A stretch of DNA of 64,000 bases from Alphaproteobacteria bacterium (GTDB lineage: Bacteria > Pseudomonadota > Alphaproteobacteria > Micavibrionales > Micavibrionaceae): positions 1-64,000 of the forward strand of contig NVUR01000022.1 of NCBI GenBank assembly GCA_002401965.1, read 5' to 3'. This document shows positions 48,888-57,034 of the stretch, in pieces (position 1 is the first letter of the stretch; every line of letters begins with the position of its first letter). The notes under the pieces were generated by a model. The model worked only from the letters and a program-made list of their open reading frames with translations, ran no database searches and was not told where the DNA came from. Made by a program: the position numbers and the translations under genes.

Positions 48888-50282
48888 CTACACAACGTTA
48901 CGCAATGCATTATTGACTTCACACACATCATCAAAAGGGTGAGTAACCCCGTCGAAGGTCTGACCTTGCTCGTGCCCTTTTCCGGCGACGAGTAAAATAT
49001 CGTTTTGGTTCATTTGCTGAACGGCAAATTCTATGGCTTCATGCCGATCCGCGATTTCATGGGCTTTGCCATCCATTTGGCTTAAAACTTCTTTACGGAT
49101 GGCGGCAGGGTTTTCACTGCGCGGATTATCATCTGTGACAATGGCCACATCCGCTAAACGAGAGACAATCTCCCCCATCACCGCACGTTTTGTCGTATCG
49201 CGATCACCGCCACACCCAAAGACACAAAGCAAACGCCCTTTTGTATGTGGACGTAGCGCGGCCAACACATTTTCCAGCGCATCAGGTGTATGTGCATAAT
49301 CAACATAAGCATGAAGCGTGCCGTTTGTGATCACTTGCAAGCGTCCGGGGACGGGCTCTAATTTACTGAGAAGTTTGGTTAATTCTTCAGCATTCTCAGA
49401 ATCTTGCGCCAAAACACAGGCCAGCGCACACAGCGCATTCATCACCTGAAATTGCCCGACCAATGGCAGAGAAACAGCGTAGCTCTGCCCCGCAATTTCA
49501 ATCTTTATATCCTGCGCATTTTCTACAGTTTGACGAGAGACGAGTTTAATATCCTCGCCTTTTTCGCCATAAGACAACACACGCACACCGCGCGCCTGAC
49601 ATATGGATAATAGTGGTTCATATTCGGGGATATCCGCATTGAGAACCGCCACACCATCATCAGCCAAAAGGTCAGAGAACAGGCGTAACTTCGCCGCCAG
49701 ATACGCGTCCATACTGATATGATAATCCAGATGATCTTGCGAGAAACTGGTGAAGGCCGCAATATTAACGCGTACACCATCCATGCGATATTGCTCCAAC
49801 CCTTGACTGGAGGCTTCCAAGGCAACATGGGTAACACCATCCTCTGACAATTCTGCAAGCATTTCATGCATCAAAACAGGCGGCAATGTTGTCATAGTGC
49901 CGGATATAGTGCCGTAATAAAACGATTTTTTGCCCAACGCTGTCCATAACTGATTAACAAAATACGCGACAGATGTTTTACCGTTCGTACCACCCACAGC
50001 AAGGATATGTTTTGGTTGTTCTTTGTAAAATTCCGCGACGATATGGCTGAATGCTTTACGTGGTTCCTCATCGATTATTACGACTACATTCGAGGTTTCA
50101 GGTAAAGGCACGTCCTCATCAGACAAAATAACAGTCGCGCCGCGTTCTAACGCATCATCAATATAATCGCGCCCGTCAGAATGTTCCCCTTGAAGCGCTG
50201 CAAACAAATACCCCGCCTTAACCTGACGGTTATCCTGCGCAACACCTTTTAAAGATTGAATATCAAACTCAGTATGAGACAA
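48888..50282 (-). CDS. murE: UDP-MurNAc-L-Ala-D-Glu--2,6-diaminopimelate ligase
   Basis: This 464-residue Mur ligase adds meso-diaminopimelate. It has DNRQVKAGYLFAALQGEHSD, P-loop AVGGTNGKTSVAYFVNQLW, ALEASSQGLEQYRMDGVRVN, AFTSFSQDHLDYHISMDAYL, YVDYAHTPDALENVLAALRP, and VFGCGGDRDTTKRAVMGEI. The DAP-specific motif reads TDDNPRSENP. The start is TTG at 50282, supported by the strong AGGAGGAAAAAG site. It overlaps the end of ftsI by 14 bases. The substrate choice of DAP rather than lysine follows from DNPRSE. Confidence 0.94.
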   Translation of the reverse strand: MSHTEFDIQSLKGVAQDNRQVKAGYLFAALQGEHSDGRDYIDDALERGATVILSDEDVPLPETSNVVVIIDEEPRKAFSHIVAEFYKEQPKHILAVGGTNGKTSVAYFVNQLWTALGKKSFYYGTISGTMTTLPPVLMHEMLAELSEDGVTHVALEASSQGLEQYRMDGVRVNIAAFTSFSQDHLDYHISMDAYLAAKLRLFSDLLADDGVAVLNADIPEYEPLLSICQARGVRVLSYGEKGEDIKLVSRQTVENAQDIKIEIAGQSYAVSLPLVGQFQVMNALCALACVLAQDSENAEELTKLLSKLEPVPGRLQVITNGTLHAYVDYAHTPDALENVLAALRPHTKGRLLCVFGCGGDRDTTKRAVMGEIVSRLADVAIVTDDNPRSENPAAIRKEVLSQMDGKAHEIADRHEAIEFAVQQMNQNDILLVAGKGHEQGQTFDGVTHPFDDVCEVNNALRNVV

Positions 50283-52020
50283 GACTTTTTCCTCCTATTT
50301 TCTTTTTCTTTTTCTTTTTATCGTGGATATATGGCTCTAGACTCACGGCCATATCATTATCGGCATCATATTTATCCGCGGGTAAACCAAGGATAGACGC
50401 CATAGATGTCAAAATACGCTTCACCGCAGGTGCAGCAACCCAGCCAGCCGTAGCATAGCCATAACTTTTCTTATTCCCGTGCGGTTCGTCCACCATCACC
50501 ATCAAAACATAGCGCGGATTATCCATCGGGAACGCACCAACAAATGAAGATATCAGCTTGTCACGACGATAATATCCGCCGACGCTTTTCTCTGCCGTAC
50601 CTGTTTTGCCGCCAAGAGCATAGCCCTTAACATCCGCATTTCTGCCTGTGCCTTTGGTCACAACAAGGCGCAAGAGTTTTCTCATTTTCTCTGATGTTTC
50701 CTCGGAAATCACCCGCACATCGGTCTGCGCAATCGCACCCTCATCAACTTTTATCAATACAGGGTGAACCGCCATGCCGCCATTAACAATAGAGGCCACC
50801 GCTGCGCTCATCTGCAATGGCGTTGTCGCCAAGCCATGACCATAAGATGCGGTTAAGGTTGTTGATTTACGCCATATCTTGGGCACGATTGGCCGCCCGA
50901 TTTCACGAATATCAAAACGCATCGCATCCAGTAAACCAAGGTCGGCATAAAACGCACGTAACGCTTTGCCGCCAATCATCTGCCCCATCAAGGCACTGCC
51001 GATATTCGAAGAATACATGAAAACTTCAGGAATTGTCAAAACGCGTTTCTTGGCGTGATAATCACTGATCGTGAAACGCCCTATTTTCAAAGGCTTACGT
51101 GCATCGAATGTTTTGCTCATCGGCACATTGTGCAATTCCAACAACGCCGCCGTTGAGAAAATCTTGAACATAGAACCCAGCTCATAAACGCCCAAGGTCA
51201 GGCGATTGAATATTTCACGGTCTTCTGCATCACCCGCCGCGTTCAGATCAAAGTCAGGCAAAGACACACCCGCCAGAACTTCGCCCGTATGCACATCGAG
51301 AATAATGCCCGATCCGGCCTTAGCGGTGAACTCTTCCATTGCGGTGCCAAGTTCGCGGCGTACAACATGTTGTAAACGTAAATCCAGTGACAGATGCACA
51401 TCTTCGCCTGCGCTTAGCACATCATCATATCCACGCTCGATCCCCGCCAGCCCAAGACCATCGCGATCCGTATAGCCAACAAGATGCGCGAAGAGCGAGC
51501 CTTGCGGATACACACGCTTATACTCGTATTTAAAACCAAGGCTGGGGTCGCCAATTTCCAGCACAGCTTGCTGTTGCGCGGGGGTGATATTATGCGCGAT
51601 CCAGCCGAAGCGGTTCTTGCCCTGCACCACAGAGGACATTTTAGAGCGATTCAAATCAGGAATAATTTTCATCAAAGATACGCTCAAAGATGTCTCATCA
51701 AACACCAAAGACGGATCAACGAACAGAGACGGTGTTTTCAGCGTTGTCGCCAGCAAAAACCCGTGACGATCATAGATATCACCGCGGCGTGGCGTTAAGG
51801 ATTTAATATCCTGCGCTCTTGCGACAGCGGCGTTCAGCGGTTCTTGGAACAAGGATTCATTTTGCACAACCGCAAGGTCAAGCAAACGCACCATCACCAG
51901 CAAATAGCCCAAGGCAAAGCAAACACCCAAAATAGACAAACGGCTCTGCGCCATAAAGACTGAGGATCTGCGATCTCCATCAATCAAAATGGCTTGACGC
52001 CGTGCATGTTTCCAAATCAT
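50269..52020 (-). CDS. ftsI: Septal penicillin-binding protein 3 (FtsI)
   Basis: This 583-residue class B PBP cross-links septal peptidoglycan. A membrane anchor lies at about residues 29-50. LTPRRGDIYDRHGFLLATTL marks the pedestal. The transpeptidase domain has ELGSMFKIF (Ser283, Lys286), MYSSNIGSA and ALGGKTGTAEK. The C-terminus is a lysine-rich tail (KKKKKKIGG). Its start overlaps the ftsL stop (ATGA) and its end overlaps murE. Together with ftsW it forms the septal synthase. Confidence 0.95.
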   Translation of the reverse strand: MIWKHARRQAILIDGDRRSSVFMAQSRLSILGVCFALGYLLVMVRLLDLAVVQNESLFQEPLNAAVARAQDIKSLTPRRGDIYDRHGFLLATTLKTPSLFVDPSLVFDETSLSVSLMKIIPDLNRSKMSSVVQGKNRFGWIAHNITPAQQQAVLEIGDPSLGFKYEYKRVYPQGSLFAHLVGYTDRDGLGLAGIERGYDDVLSAGEDVHLSLDLRLQHVVRRELGTAMEEFTAKAGSGIILDVHTGEVLAGVSLPDFDLNAAGDAEDREIFNRLTLGVYELGSMFKIFSTAALLELHNVPMSKTFDARKPLKIGRFTISDYHAKKRVLTIPEVFMYSSNIGSALMGQMIGGKALRAFYADLGLLDAMRFDIREIGRPIVPKIWRKSTTLTASYGHGLATTPLQMSAAVASIVNGGMAVHPVLIKVDEGAIAQTDVRVISEETSEKMRKLLRLVVTKGTGRNADVKGYALGGKTGTAEKSVGGYYRRDKLISSFVGAFPMDNPRYVLMVMVDEPHGNKKSYGYATAGWVAAPAVKRILTSMASILGLPADKYDADNDMAVSLEPYIHDKKKKKKKIGGKSLVSY

Positions 52021-52451
52021 CGCGCGCCTCCATTTGTATGTGAGGATACGGTGTTATTCGTGTGTTTTGTGGGGTAAGTCGCCTGAGTAGGCTTTGGGGA
52101 TGATGCATCATAGGAGATATCACGATGCAAAGGCGATCTTTGGGGGATAAAGATCGAGGCTTGAGGGTCATTATCGGGAATGACGCTCATATCGGAAATA
52201 AGCTGGGCGGCTTCGGGGGAGATTAAATCAACATAGTCTGCGGCTAAAGCTTCGAGACGGACAGGGTTGTTTAGATACGCCCACTCTGCCTTTAATACGC
52301 GGATACTTTCTTCTTCACGCGCAATTTCGCGATCAAGGTGTTTAATATCACGCTCGGCGCGCTGCACATGGTGGCTGACATCCATCAACATTGCGCCACT
52401 GGCAATCACCAGCGCAGAAACAACGGTATATTTCAGAATAATAACCCTCAT
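52017..52451 (-). CDS. ftsL: Cell division protein FtsL-like
   Basis: This protein of about 144 residues has one N-terminal membrane segment (MRVIILKYTVVSALVIASGA) followed by a coiled coil (VQRAERDIKHLDREIAREEE) and the short motif WAYLNNPVRLEALA. That motif is the hallmark of alphaproteobacterial FtsL. A Pro, Ser and Thr-rich periplasmic tail follows. It bridges FtsQ and the FtsW-FtsI pair. The ATG at 52451 follows the rsmH stop with AAGGG upstream. The ATG 18 bases earlier lacks a ribosome site. Its stop overlaps the ftsI start. Confidence 0.85.
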   Translation of the reverse strand: MRVIILKYTVVSALVIASGAMLMDVSHHVQRAERDIKHLDREIAREEESIRVLKAEWAYLNNPVRLEALAADYVDLISPEAAQLISDMSVIPDNDPQASIFIPQRSPLHRDISYDASSPKPTQATYPTKHTNNTVSSHTNGGAR

Positions 52452-52452
52452 A

Positions 52453-53427
52453 TCACGTGCGCCCTTCATTCAAAGGACAACGGATACCGGCGCGCAAACG
52501 TGCAGAGCGAGAGCGCGGGTTTTCTGAGATCTCTTTATCGGACGGTTTAACCGCCTTGCGAGAGATCAACGTGAAGATCGGTTCAACATCGCTGTTAACG
52601 GATTGCGGTAAATGGCGAGAGCCTTTGGCTTGGGTGTTGGATTTTTCCTTCAGGAAACGCTTCACACGGCCATCTTCCAGAGAATGAAAAGCCACAACAA
52701 CAAGGCGACCATCCTCCGACAATATATCTTCGGATACGTCCAGTGCGCGATCCAACTCACCCAGTTCATCATTCACTGCGATACGTAACGCCTGAAATGT
52801 GCGCGTTGCAGGGTCGATTTTATCTTTAGGTGCTCTCGGCACAACAGAGCGTATTGCATCCGCAAGCTCTAACGTGCGCTCGAACGGTTTTTCTTCGCGC
52901 AGTTCGATTATTTTGCGTGCAATACGGCGAGACTTACGCTCATCCCCATATTCATAGATAACGTTTGCCAGCGCGTCTTGATCATAGGTATTCACGATAT
53001 CAGCAGCCGTTTGGCCGTCGCTTTTCATATCCATGCGCATATCCAACGGCCCGTCAAAACGAAAGGAAAAGCCGCGCTCTGCCTCGTCGATTTGCATAGA
53101 AGACACGCCAACATCAAGGACAAAACCATCAACACGTTCAACACCCACAGCCCGCAACAATGATTTCACATCACCAAAGCAGCCTCGTAAAAAGTTAAAG
53201 CGATCGCCATATTCATCATCAAAACCATCCGCCGTGATGCGCGCATTATCATCGCGGTCAATCGCATAGACCGTGCAATTCGCAGAGTCTAAAATCGCGC
53301 GCGTATAACCGCCCGCACCAAACGTGCCATCAACGTAAACACCGCCATCTTTAGGCGATAATGCCGCCAGAACCTCGGGCAGCATTACAGGGTAATGTGT
53401 ATCGGACGATGTCTGTAGAGCCGTCAT
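52453..53427 (-). CDS. rsmH: 16S rRNA m4C1402 methyltransferase RsmH (MraW)
   Basis: This 324-residue SAM-dependent enzyme modifies C1402 of 16S rRNA. It has THYPVMLPEVLAALSPKDGG, the SAM-binding VYVDGTFGAGGYTRAIL, DGFVLDVGVSSMQIDEAERG followed by FSFRFDGPLDMRMD, ATRTFQALRIAVNDELGELD and VVVAFHSLEDGRVKRFL near the end. Length and motifs are normal. The start overlaps the mraZ stop. As usual it is the second gene of the division cluster. Confidence 0.95.
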   Translation of the reverse strand: MTALQTSSDTHYPVMLPEVLAALSPKDGGVYVDGTFGAGGYTRAILDSANCTVYAIDRDDNARITADGFDDEYGDRFNFLRGCFGDVKSLLRAVGVERVDGFVLDVGVSSMQIDEAERGFSFRFDGPLDMRMDMKSDGQTAADIVNTYDQDALANVIYEYGDERKSRRIARKIIELREEKPFERTLELADAIRSVVPRAPKDKIDPATRTFQALRIAVNDELGELDRALDVSEDILSEDGRLVVVAFHSLEDGRVKRFLKEKSNTQAKGSRHLPQSVNSDVEPIFTLISRKAVKPSDKEISENPRSRSARLRAGIRCPLNEGRT

Positions 53428-53894
53428 TGCGCAGCCCCCGTATTACCGGAAATTTTGGGAACGGTTAGTTTGCGATCCTGCACCGCGCCGCGTGCTTGTG
53501 CTTTACGGCGTGCAAACATCTCAGGATTCCAAATCTGGAATTTACGCCCTAAACCAACGAAGGTTACACGATCACCAAGACTTGCGGCCTCAATTAATTC
53601 GGCGGGCAAGGTCACGCGCCCTTCACTGTCGAAGAACAACTGAACACTCTCGCCGAAAATCGTGGTTGCCAGATCATCCTGATCGTCAGAGAACAGATCA
53701 TAGTGATCCATACGATCGCCAATCTCATCCATCTTCGCCCAATCAAAGCCTTCCAGACAGGAATGCTGGTTTGAGCAAAACAGCACAACGCCGTGATGAA
53801 GCTGATCCGCCAAAGCAGCGCGAAACGACGCAGGCACGGAGACCCGTCCCTTTTTATCGACCTTATTCGTAAATGTTGACAGAAACAGCGCCAT
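53424..53894 (-). CDS. mraZ: Transcriptional regulator MraZ
   Basis: This 156-residue AbrB-like protein starts at ATG 53894 with AAGGG upstream. It has two MraZ repeats: LSTFTNKVDKKGRVSVPASF near residue 5 and FFDSEGRVTLPAELIEAASL near residue 85, each with the DxKGR-like loop. MraZ forms rings that bind phased repeats upstream of its own operon and represses it in E. coli. Such an array is present at 53967-54000. It is the first gene of the division and wall cluster. Confidence 0.94.
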   Translation of the reverse strand: MALFLSTFTNKVDKKGRVSVPASFRAALADQLHHGVVLFCSNQHSCLEGFDWAKMDEIGDRMDHYDLFSDDQDDLATTIFGESVQLFFDSEGRVTLPAELIEAASLGDRVTFVGLGRKFQIWNPEMFARRKAQARGAVQDRKLTVPKISGNTGAAQ

Positions 53895-53966
53895 GAAGCC
53901 AAAACCCTTAGATAGCCGGATGAAAACCAGAAAGAACACCAAAACATGCCTGCTTGTGACACGTCA

Positions 53967-54007
53967 TGGATATATATGGGATATCATGGGAATACTTGGG
54001 ACGTCAA
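53967..54007. promoter_or_regulatory. MraZ binding array and candidate mra promoter
   Basis: On the plus strand TGGG occurs at 53977, 53987 and 53997 with exact 10-base spacing, and a related TGGA lies one more step away at 53967. This matches the TGGGN-N5 repeats bound by MraZ in E. coli. A TTGACG hexamer on the minus strand (54007-54002) could be the -35 element of the mraZ promoter. The array would then cover its spacer and -10 region, which fits self-repression. Confidence 0.65.
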
Positions 54008-54064
54008 CAAGAACTCATTGTAATCGCCTAATAAACAACATATTTTTTATTTTGTTGGTAAAGT

Positions 54065-54073
54065 TGTGGATAA
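54065..54073. promoter_or_regulatory. DnaA box upstream of mraZ
   Basis: TGTGGATAA is the complement of the consensus DnaA box TTATCCACA. It lies about 170 bases before the mraZ start and 58 bases beyond the candidate -35 element. A second perfect box lies upstream of ftsZ. Confidence 0.4.
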
Positions 54074-54138
54074 GTATGTGCGTAAATAACGATAGTAACG
54101 AGAACATGAATACTTCATCCAATATTTGCAGAGACCAA

Positions 54139-54210
54139 CAAGTGTTTTCATAATGTCGCAAAATGAGGGGAATGACCTCAAATTCCGCCACTTTCGATGA
54201 AAACACCTTG
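54139..54210. other. Nested inverted repeat upstream of mraZ
   Basis: CAAGTGTTTTCAT and ATGAAAACACCTTG pair almost perfectly (one extra base) across 45 bases. Inside them TGAGG and CCTCA form a second short stem. No T-run follows, so it is not a simple terminator. It may be a structured RNA, a protein-binding cruciform or a small repeat element. The neighbouring stretch 54211-54400 is AT-rich and I see no gene in it. Confidence 0.5.
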
Positions 54211-54403
54211 ATAAGAATTCTATTTTGCATAAAAAATGTACTTTTTCTGAATATTTTTTACATGCGAAACCCCTTATATTCCGCGACATACAAAATTAAA
54301 CCACTGCAAAACATAGAAAAACCCTTGCATTTTACGAAATAAATATGCTAAAACTGGTTTCACTTAATAAATAGTAACGACTAACCTGTGTGGGGAATAA
54401 ATT

Positions 54404-54493
54404 ATGCTTATGAGTATATTAATGCTTGTTCTTGCTGTAAATGGAGGCCTGTATATGGGTACAATTTTGTATACATATCATGCCAGTAAATAA
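54404..54493 (+). CDS. Possible 29-aa membrane peptide
   Basis: An ATG with GTGGGGAATAAATT before it opens MLMSILMLVLAVNGGLYMGT, ends nine residues later at TAA, and forms one hydrophobic helix with a short polar end. A clean terminator (54568-54597) follows on the same strand after 75 bases. A TTGCAT element at 54324 may belong to a promoter. The combination of ribosome site, hydrophobic peptide and terminator suggests a real small gene of the toxin or regulatory membrane-peptide kind. No family is recognised. Confidence 0.45.
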   Translation: MLMSILMLVLAVNGGLYMGTILYTYHASK

Positions 54494-54565
54494 CCTAAAA
54501 GCCTTTATAGCCGTGTGTTTCGTGGGGAATCTTATAAACATACAGATGAACAAGAAGACCAATGA

Positions 54566-54597
54566 AAACCGCCGGACACTCCTCCGGCGGTTTTTTT
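54566..54597 (+). terminator. Strong Rho-independent terminator
   Basis: ACCGCCGGA and TCCGGCGGT form a perfect 9-bp GC-rich stem around CACTCC and are followed by seven T residues on the plus strand. Upstream on that strand is only the possible 29-aa gene, which implies a short transcript (a small RNA or mRNA) from about 54350. Confidence 0.85.
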
Positions 54598-54666
54598 ATA
54601 ATCTCTAAAAACCGTCAGTGCATAAATAATGTACTTTTATACATTATTTAACATAAATGAGAAAAT

Positions 54667-55055
54667 GTCGAAGAAATCTATAAGCCGGGTTCTGTCCTGA
54701 TAAATCAGGGGTGACCATTCATCTAGGATATCTGTTACCAGATACCTCAAGCAACCTACCCGAGCTACAGTGCGAAAAACACCTGTTACCGAAGTAACAT
54801 GCAGCTCCTATTTGGTTTTGCTTCCGACGGGGTTTACCATGCCAAATCCGTTACCGAATTCGCGGTGCGCTCTTACCGCACCTTCTCACCTTTTCCCCTC
54901 CCCATCCGAAGATAAAGAGAGGTAGTTTATTTTCTGCAGCACTGGCCGTAAGGGGTTGCCCCCTCCCCGGACGTTATCCGGCGTCGTTTTTCCGTGAAGC
55001 CCGGACTTTCCTCTACACATCCTAAGACATATAGCGGCCACCCGATTTCTTCGAC
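54667..55055 (-). ncRNA. rnpB: RNase P RNA, class A
   Basis: About 389 nucleotides match bacterial RNase P RNA read on the minus strand. The ends GTCGAAGAAATC and GATTTCTTCGAC pair as helix P1. The 5' conserved region reads GAGGAAAGTCCGGGC. The 3' conserved region reads ACAGAACCCGGCTTA. The GGTAAACCCC and GCAAAACCAAATAGG segments of the core are also present. It is the ribozyme that matures the 5' ends of tRNAs. The protein partner rnpA is not in the window. Short open frames drawn across it are not genes. Confidence 0.95.
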
Positions 55056-55210
55056 CACGGCACAATGATTGTTTTGAAGGGAAATATCAAGAAATTTTAA
55101 CGCGCACGTGTGAAAGCCATCTGAAGTACGACACGTTACGGCAAACATGCTCTTCGATTCTTGCATTCCACACGCAGACACTATATTATGAAAAAAAGTG
55201 GGAATTCACG

Positions 55211-56230
55211 ATGCCAGAGTCTAAACAAGATATGTTGACCAGATATTTTAACCGTGCGGTAGAATATCCCAATGTAAATCATGATAATTTTAAACAATCT
55301 TTTATTATAGCTGTCGGCAAGGATGAAGCTGAAAAAGCTGATCCGGCGATGATTGTAGACGACAATAATTTTTCTTTTCAATCTTCAAACCACACCGTTC
55401 GACTTGCAGGCGCAATACAAGATGTCGATACGTACGATGTTACAATTCAAAAAGAAGATGGGGAATCGGTTACATTGCGCGATCGCGTGGCCTTAATAGG
55501 ATTTGGATCAAACTCTGCACCTGAAATCCTGAAAACAAAATTTAATGATTTTGTTACGGATACAGAAAATCCGGAAGATAATCAAATTGTTGTTATGCAA
55601 GGGAACTTACAAAGTCATGTTGTTGTTGCCGCTGCTTTCTATAGTGATATAGGCTCCGTTCCTGCAACATTGCACCGAAAAGAAGGCGACAGCGCATCAG
55701 TTACAATAGGTTTCTATACGAAGGAACAAGCCGAGCAGATGACCGGTACAGAGCAAAGCTATGCCGGGGTTGAGCTAGACACAGATATAATACTTAAAGG
55801 CGGCTCTGCAGTAAAAAATCCATTGGCTTATGTTGCCGTATGGGGCGCTTTAACAAATGAAGATGGGGAATTAATGGCAAACCCAAGCATCCCTCAACAA
55901 ACAGATTTGCCACCAGTTGAAACCAGAGAAGTCATTGAATATGCGATGAGCATAACAAACCCTGAAATGGATGACATAAAGCCATACATAGAAGGACATT
56001 CAATGGGGCTTCCCGGACTCAGCGATGACGAAATAGCCGAAAAAGAAACAACACGTTATATTAGAACCGATATACTGGTAGAGCACGCCACGCCCAGCAA
56101 CGTAATCGGGAATCTTGTTTTCCCACCATCCATTTACGAGGATACTCCATCTGCGAATGCTCCAGAACCTACGTTCAGCGCAGAGGCAGAGGATGATATG
56201 TCTATAGAACATGCTCCGGATCCAATGTAA
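55211..56230 (+). CDS. Hypothetical protein (339 aa), possible gamma-glutamylcyclotransferase-like core
   Basis: This 339-residue soluble, acidic protein has no signal peptide. The central region reads RVALIGFGSNSAPEILKTKF, then VVMQGNLQSHVVVAAAFYSD and IGSVPATLHRKEGDSASVTI followed by FYTKEQAEQMTGTEQSYAGV. The GxGSN turn followed by a strand, and a later YxxEQxxxMxxTE segment, recall gamma-glutamylcyclotransferase-like folds. The likeness is weak and catalytic residues cannot be assigned. The C-terminal 40 residues are disordered, rich in Pro, Glu, Asp and Ala. It lies alone between rnpB and the amidase gene. Confidence 0.7.
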   Translation: MPESKQDMLTRYFNRAVEYPNVNHDNFKQSFIIAVGKDEAEKADPAMIVDDNNFSFQSSNHTVRLAGAIQDVDTYDVTIQKEDGESVTLRDRVALIGFGSNSAPEILKTKFNDFVTDTENPEDNQIVVMQGNLQSHVVVAAAFYSDIGSVPATLHRKEGDSASVTIGFYTKEQAEQMTGTEQSYAGVELDTDIILKGGSAVKNPLAYVAVWGALTNEDGELMANPSIPQQTDLPPVETREVIEYAMSITNPEMDDIKPYIEGHSMGLPGLSDDEIAEKETTRYIRTDILVEHATPSNVIGNLVFPPSIYEDTPSANAPEPTFSAEAEDDMSIEHAPDPM

Positions 56231-56249
56231 AAGCAGTTTAACTTTCTCT

Positions 56250-56966
56250 TTAGATTCCACCACGGTTTTGACGCATTAATGATAAAAGCCGCGCAATAGA
56301 TTGCTCCCGCGCGATACCCTCCACTTCGGCAAGGAAGGTCTTGGGATGATAATGGCGATGGAATGCGGTTACAATATCCACGTAAGCCGCCATCGGGTTA
56401 TAGCCAAGCGCAATGAACAGCTTTCCGGCTTCATACTCATTACGGGCGATTTTCTTGGCTTGTTCCAACTCATCAACCGTAGGATCAGGCCAAAGGCCAA
56501 CCCCTTGCGCAGACAGCCATTCCCAATCAAACAGCTCCCCCGGATCTTGTTTACGCTCCGGCGCGACATCGGAATGCCCCAGGACATGGACAATATCATG
56601 ACGTTTCATAATCTCACGGCAAAGCTGCGCCACCGCTTGCATTTGTTCTAACGGAAAAGGATGATAACCGAACTCATGCCCACGATTAACAATTTCAATC
56701 CCGATAGAATGTGAGTTAATATCTGTTTCATGGTCCCAATAAGCAATACCCGCATGCCACGCACGCTTATCTTCGGGCACGAGGTTATCGACAGAACCAT
56801 CCTCATCGATCAAATAATGTGCGCTAACCTCAATCTCAGGGTCAGTAAGGCGGTCTTTAGCCGCTTGCATGCTCTCCATCCCTGTATAATGCAACAGGAT
56901 GATAGACGGCTCGATATCTTGCGGACGATCACCACAATTCAACAATTTTGTTTTTTTTAGAAACAT
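56250..56966 (-). CDS. N-acetylmuramoyl-L-alanine amidase (AmiD/Amidase_2 type)
   Basis: This protein of about 238 residues cleaves the lactyl-amide bond between MurNAc and L-Ala. It has SIILLHYTGMESMQAAKDRL with the zinc histidine, EVSAHYLIDEDGSVDNLVPE, KRAWHAGIAYWDHETDINSH, SIGIEIVNRGHEFGYHPFP and VLGHSDVAPERKQDPGELFD with the zinc His and catalytic Asp and Lys. A helical peptidoglycan-binding-like tail follows (LGYNPMAAYVDIVTAFHRHY). No signal peptide is visible, so a cytosolic anhydromuropeptide-recycling role (AmpD-like) is possible. ATG 56966 has GAGGGAA upstream. Confidence 0.92.
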   Translation of the reverse strand: MFLKKTKLLNCGDRPQDIEPSIILLHYTGMESMQAAKDRLTDPEIEVSAHYLIDEDGSVDNLVPEDKRAWHAGIAYWDHETDINSHSIGIEIVNRGHEFGYHPFPLEQMQAVAQLCREIMKRHDIVHVLGHSDVAPERKQDPGELFDWEWLSAQGVGLWPDPTVDELEQAKKIARNEYEAGKLFIALGYNPMAAYVDIVTAFHRHYHPKTFLAEVEGIAREQSIARLLSLMRQNRGGI

Positions 56967-57034
56967 TTCCCTCATTCCTTGCGAATAGTCTCATATAGAT
57001 ATAATAACGTTAAAACATGAAAAAAGGTAGAATT

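Noticed and set aside
54015..54289. Two overlapping minus-strand frames of 71 and 80 codons upstream of mraZ
   Set aside because: They overlap the DnaA box and the nested inverted repeat, differ in frame and have no family features, so they are probably noncoding.
54927..55181. A minus-strand frame across rnpB
   Set aside because: The conserved RNase P RNA core explains this DNA.
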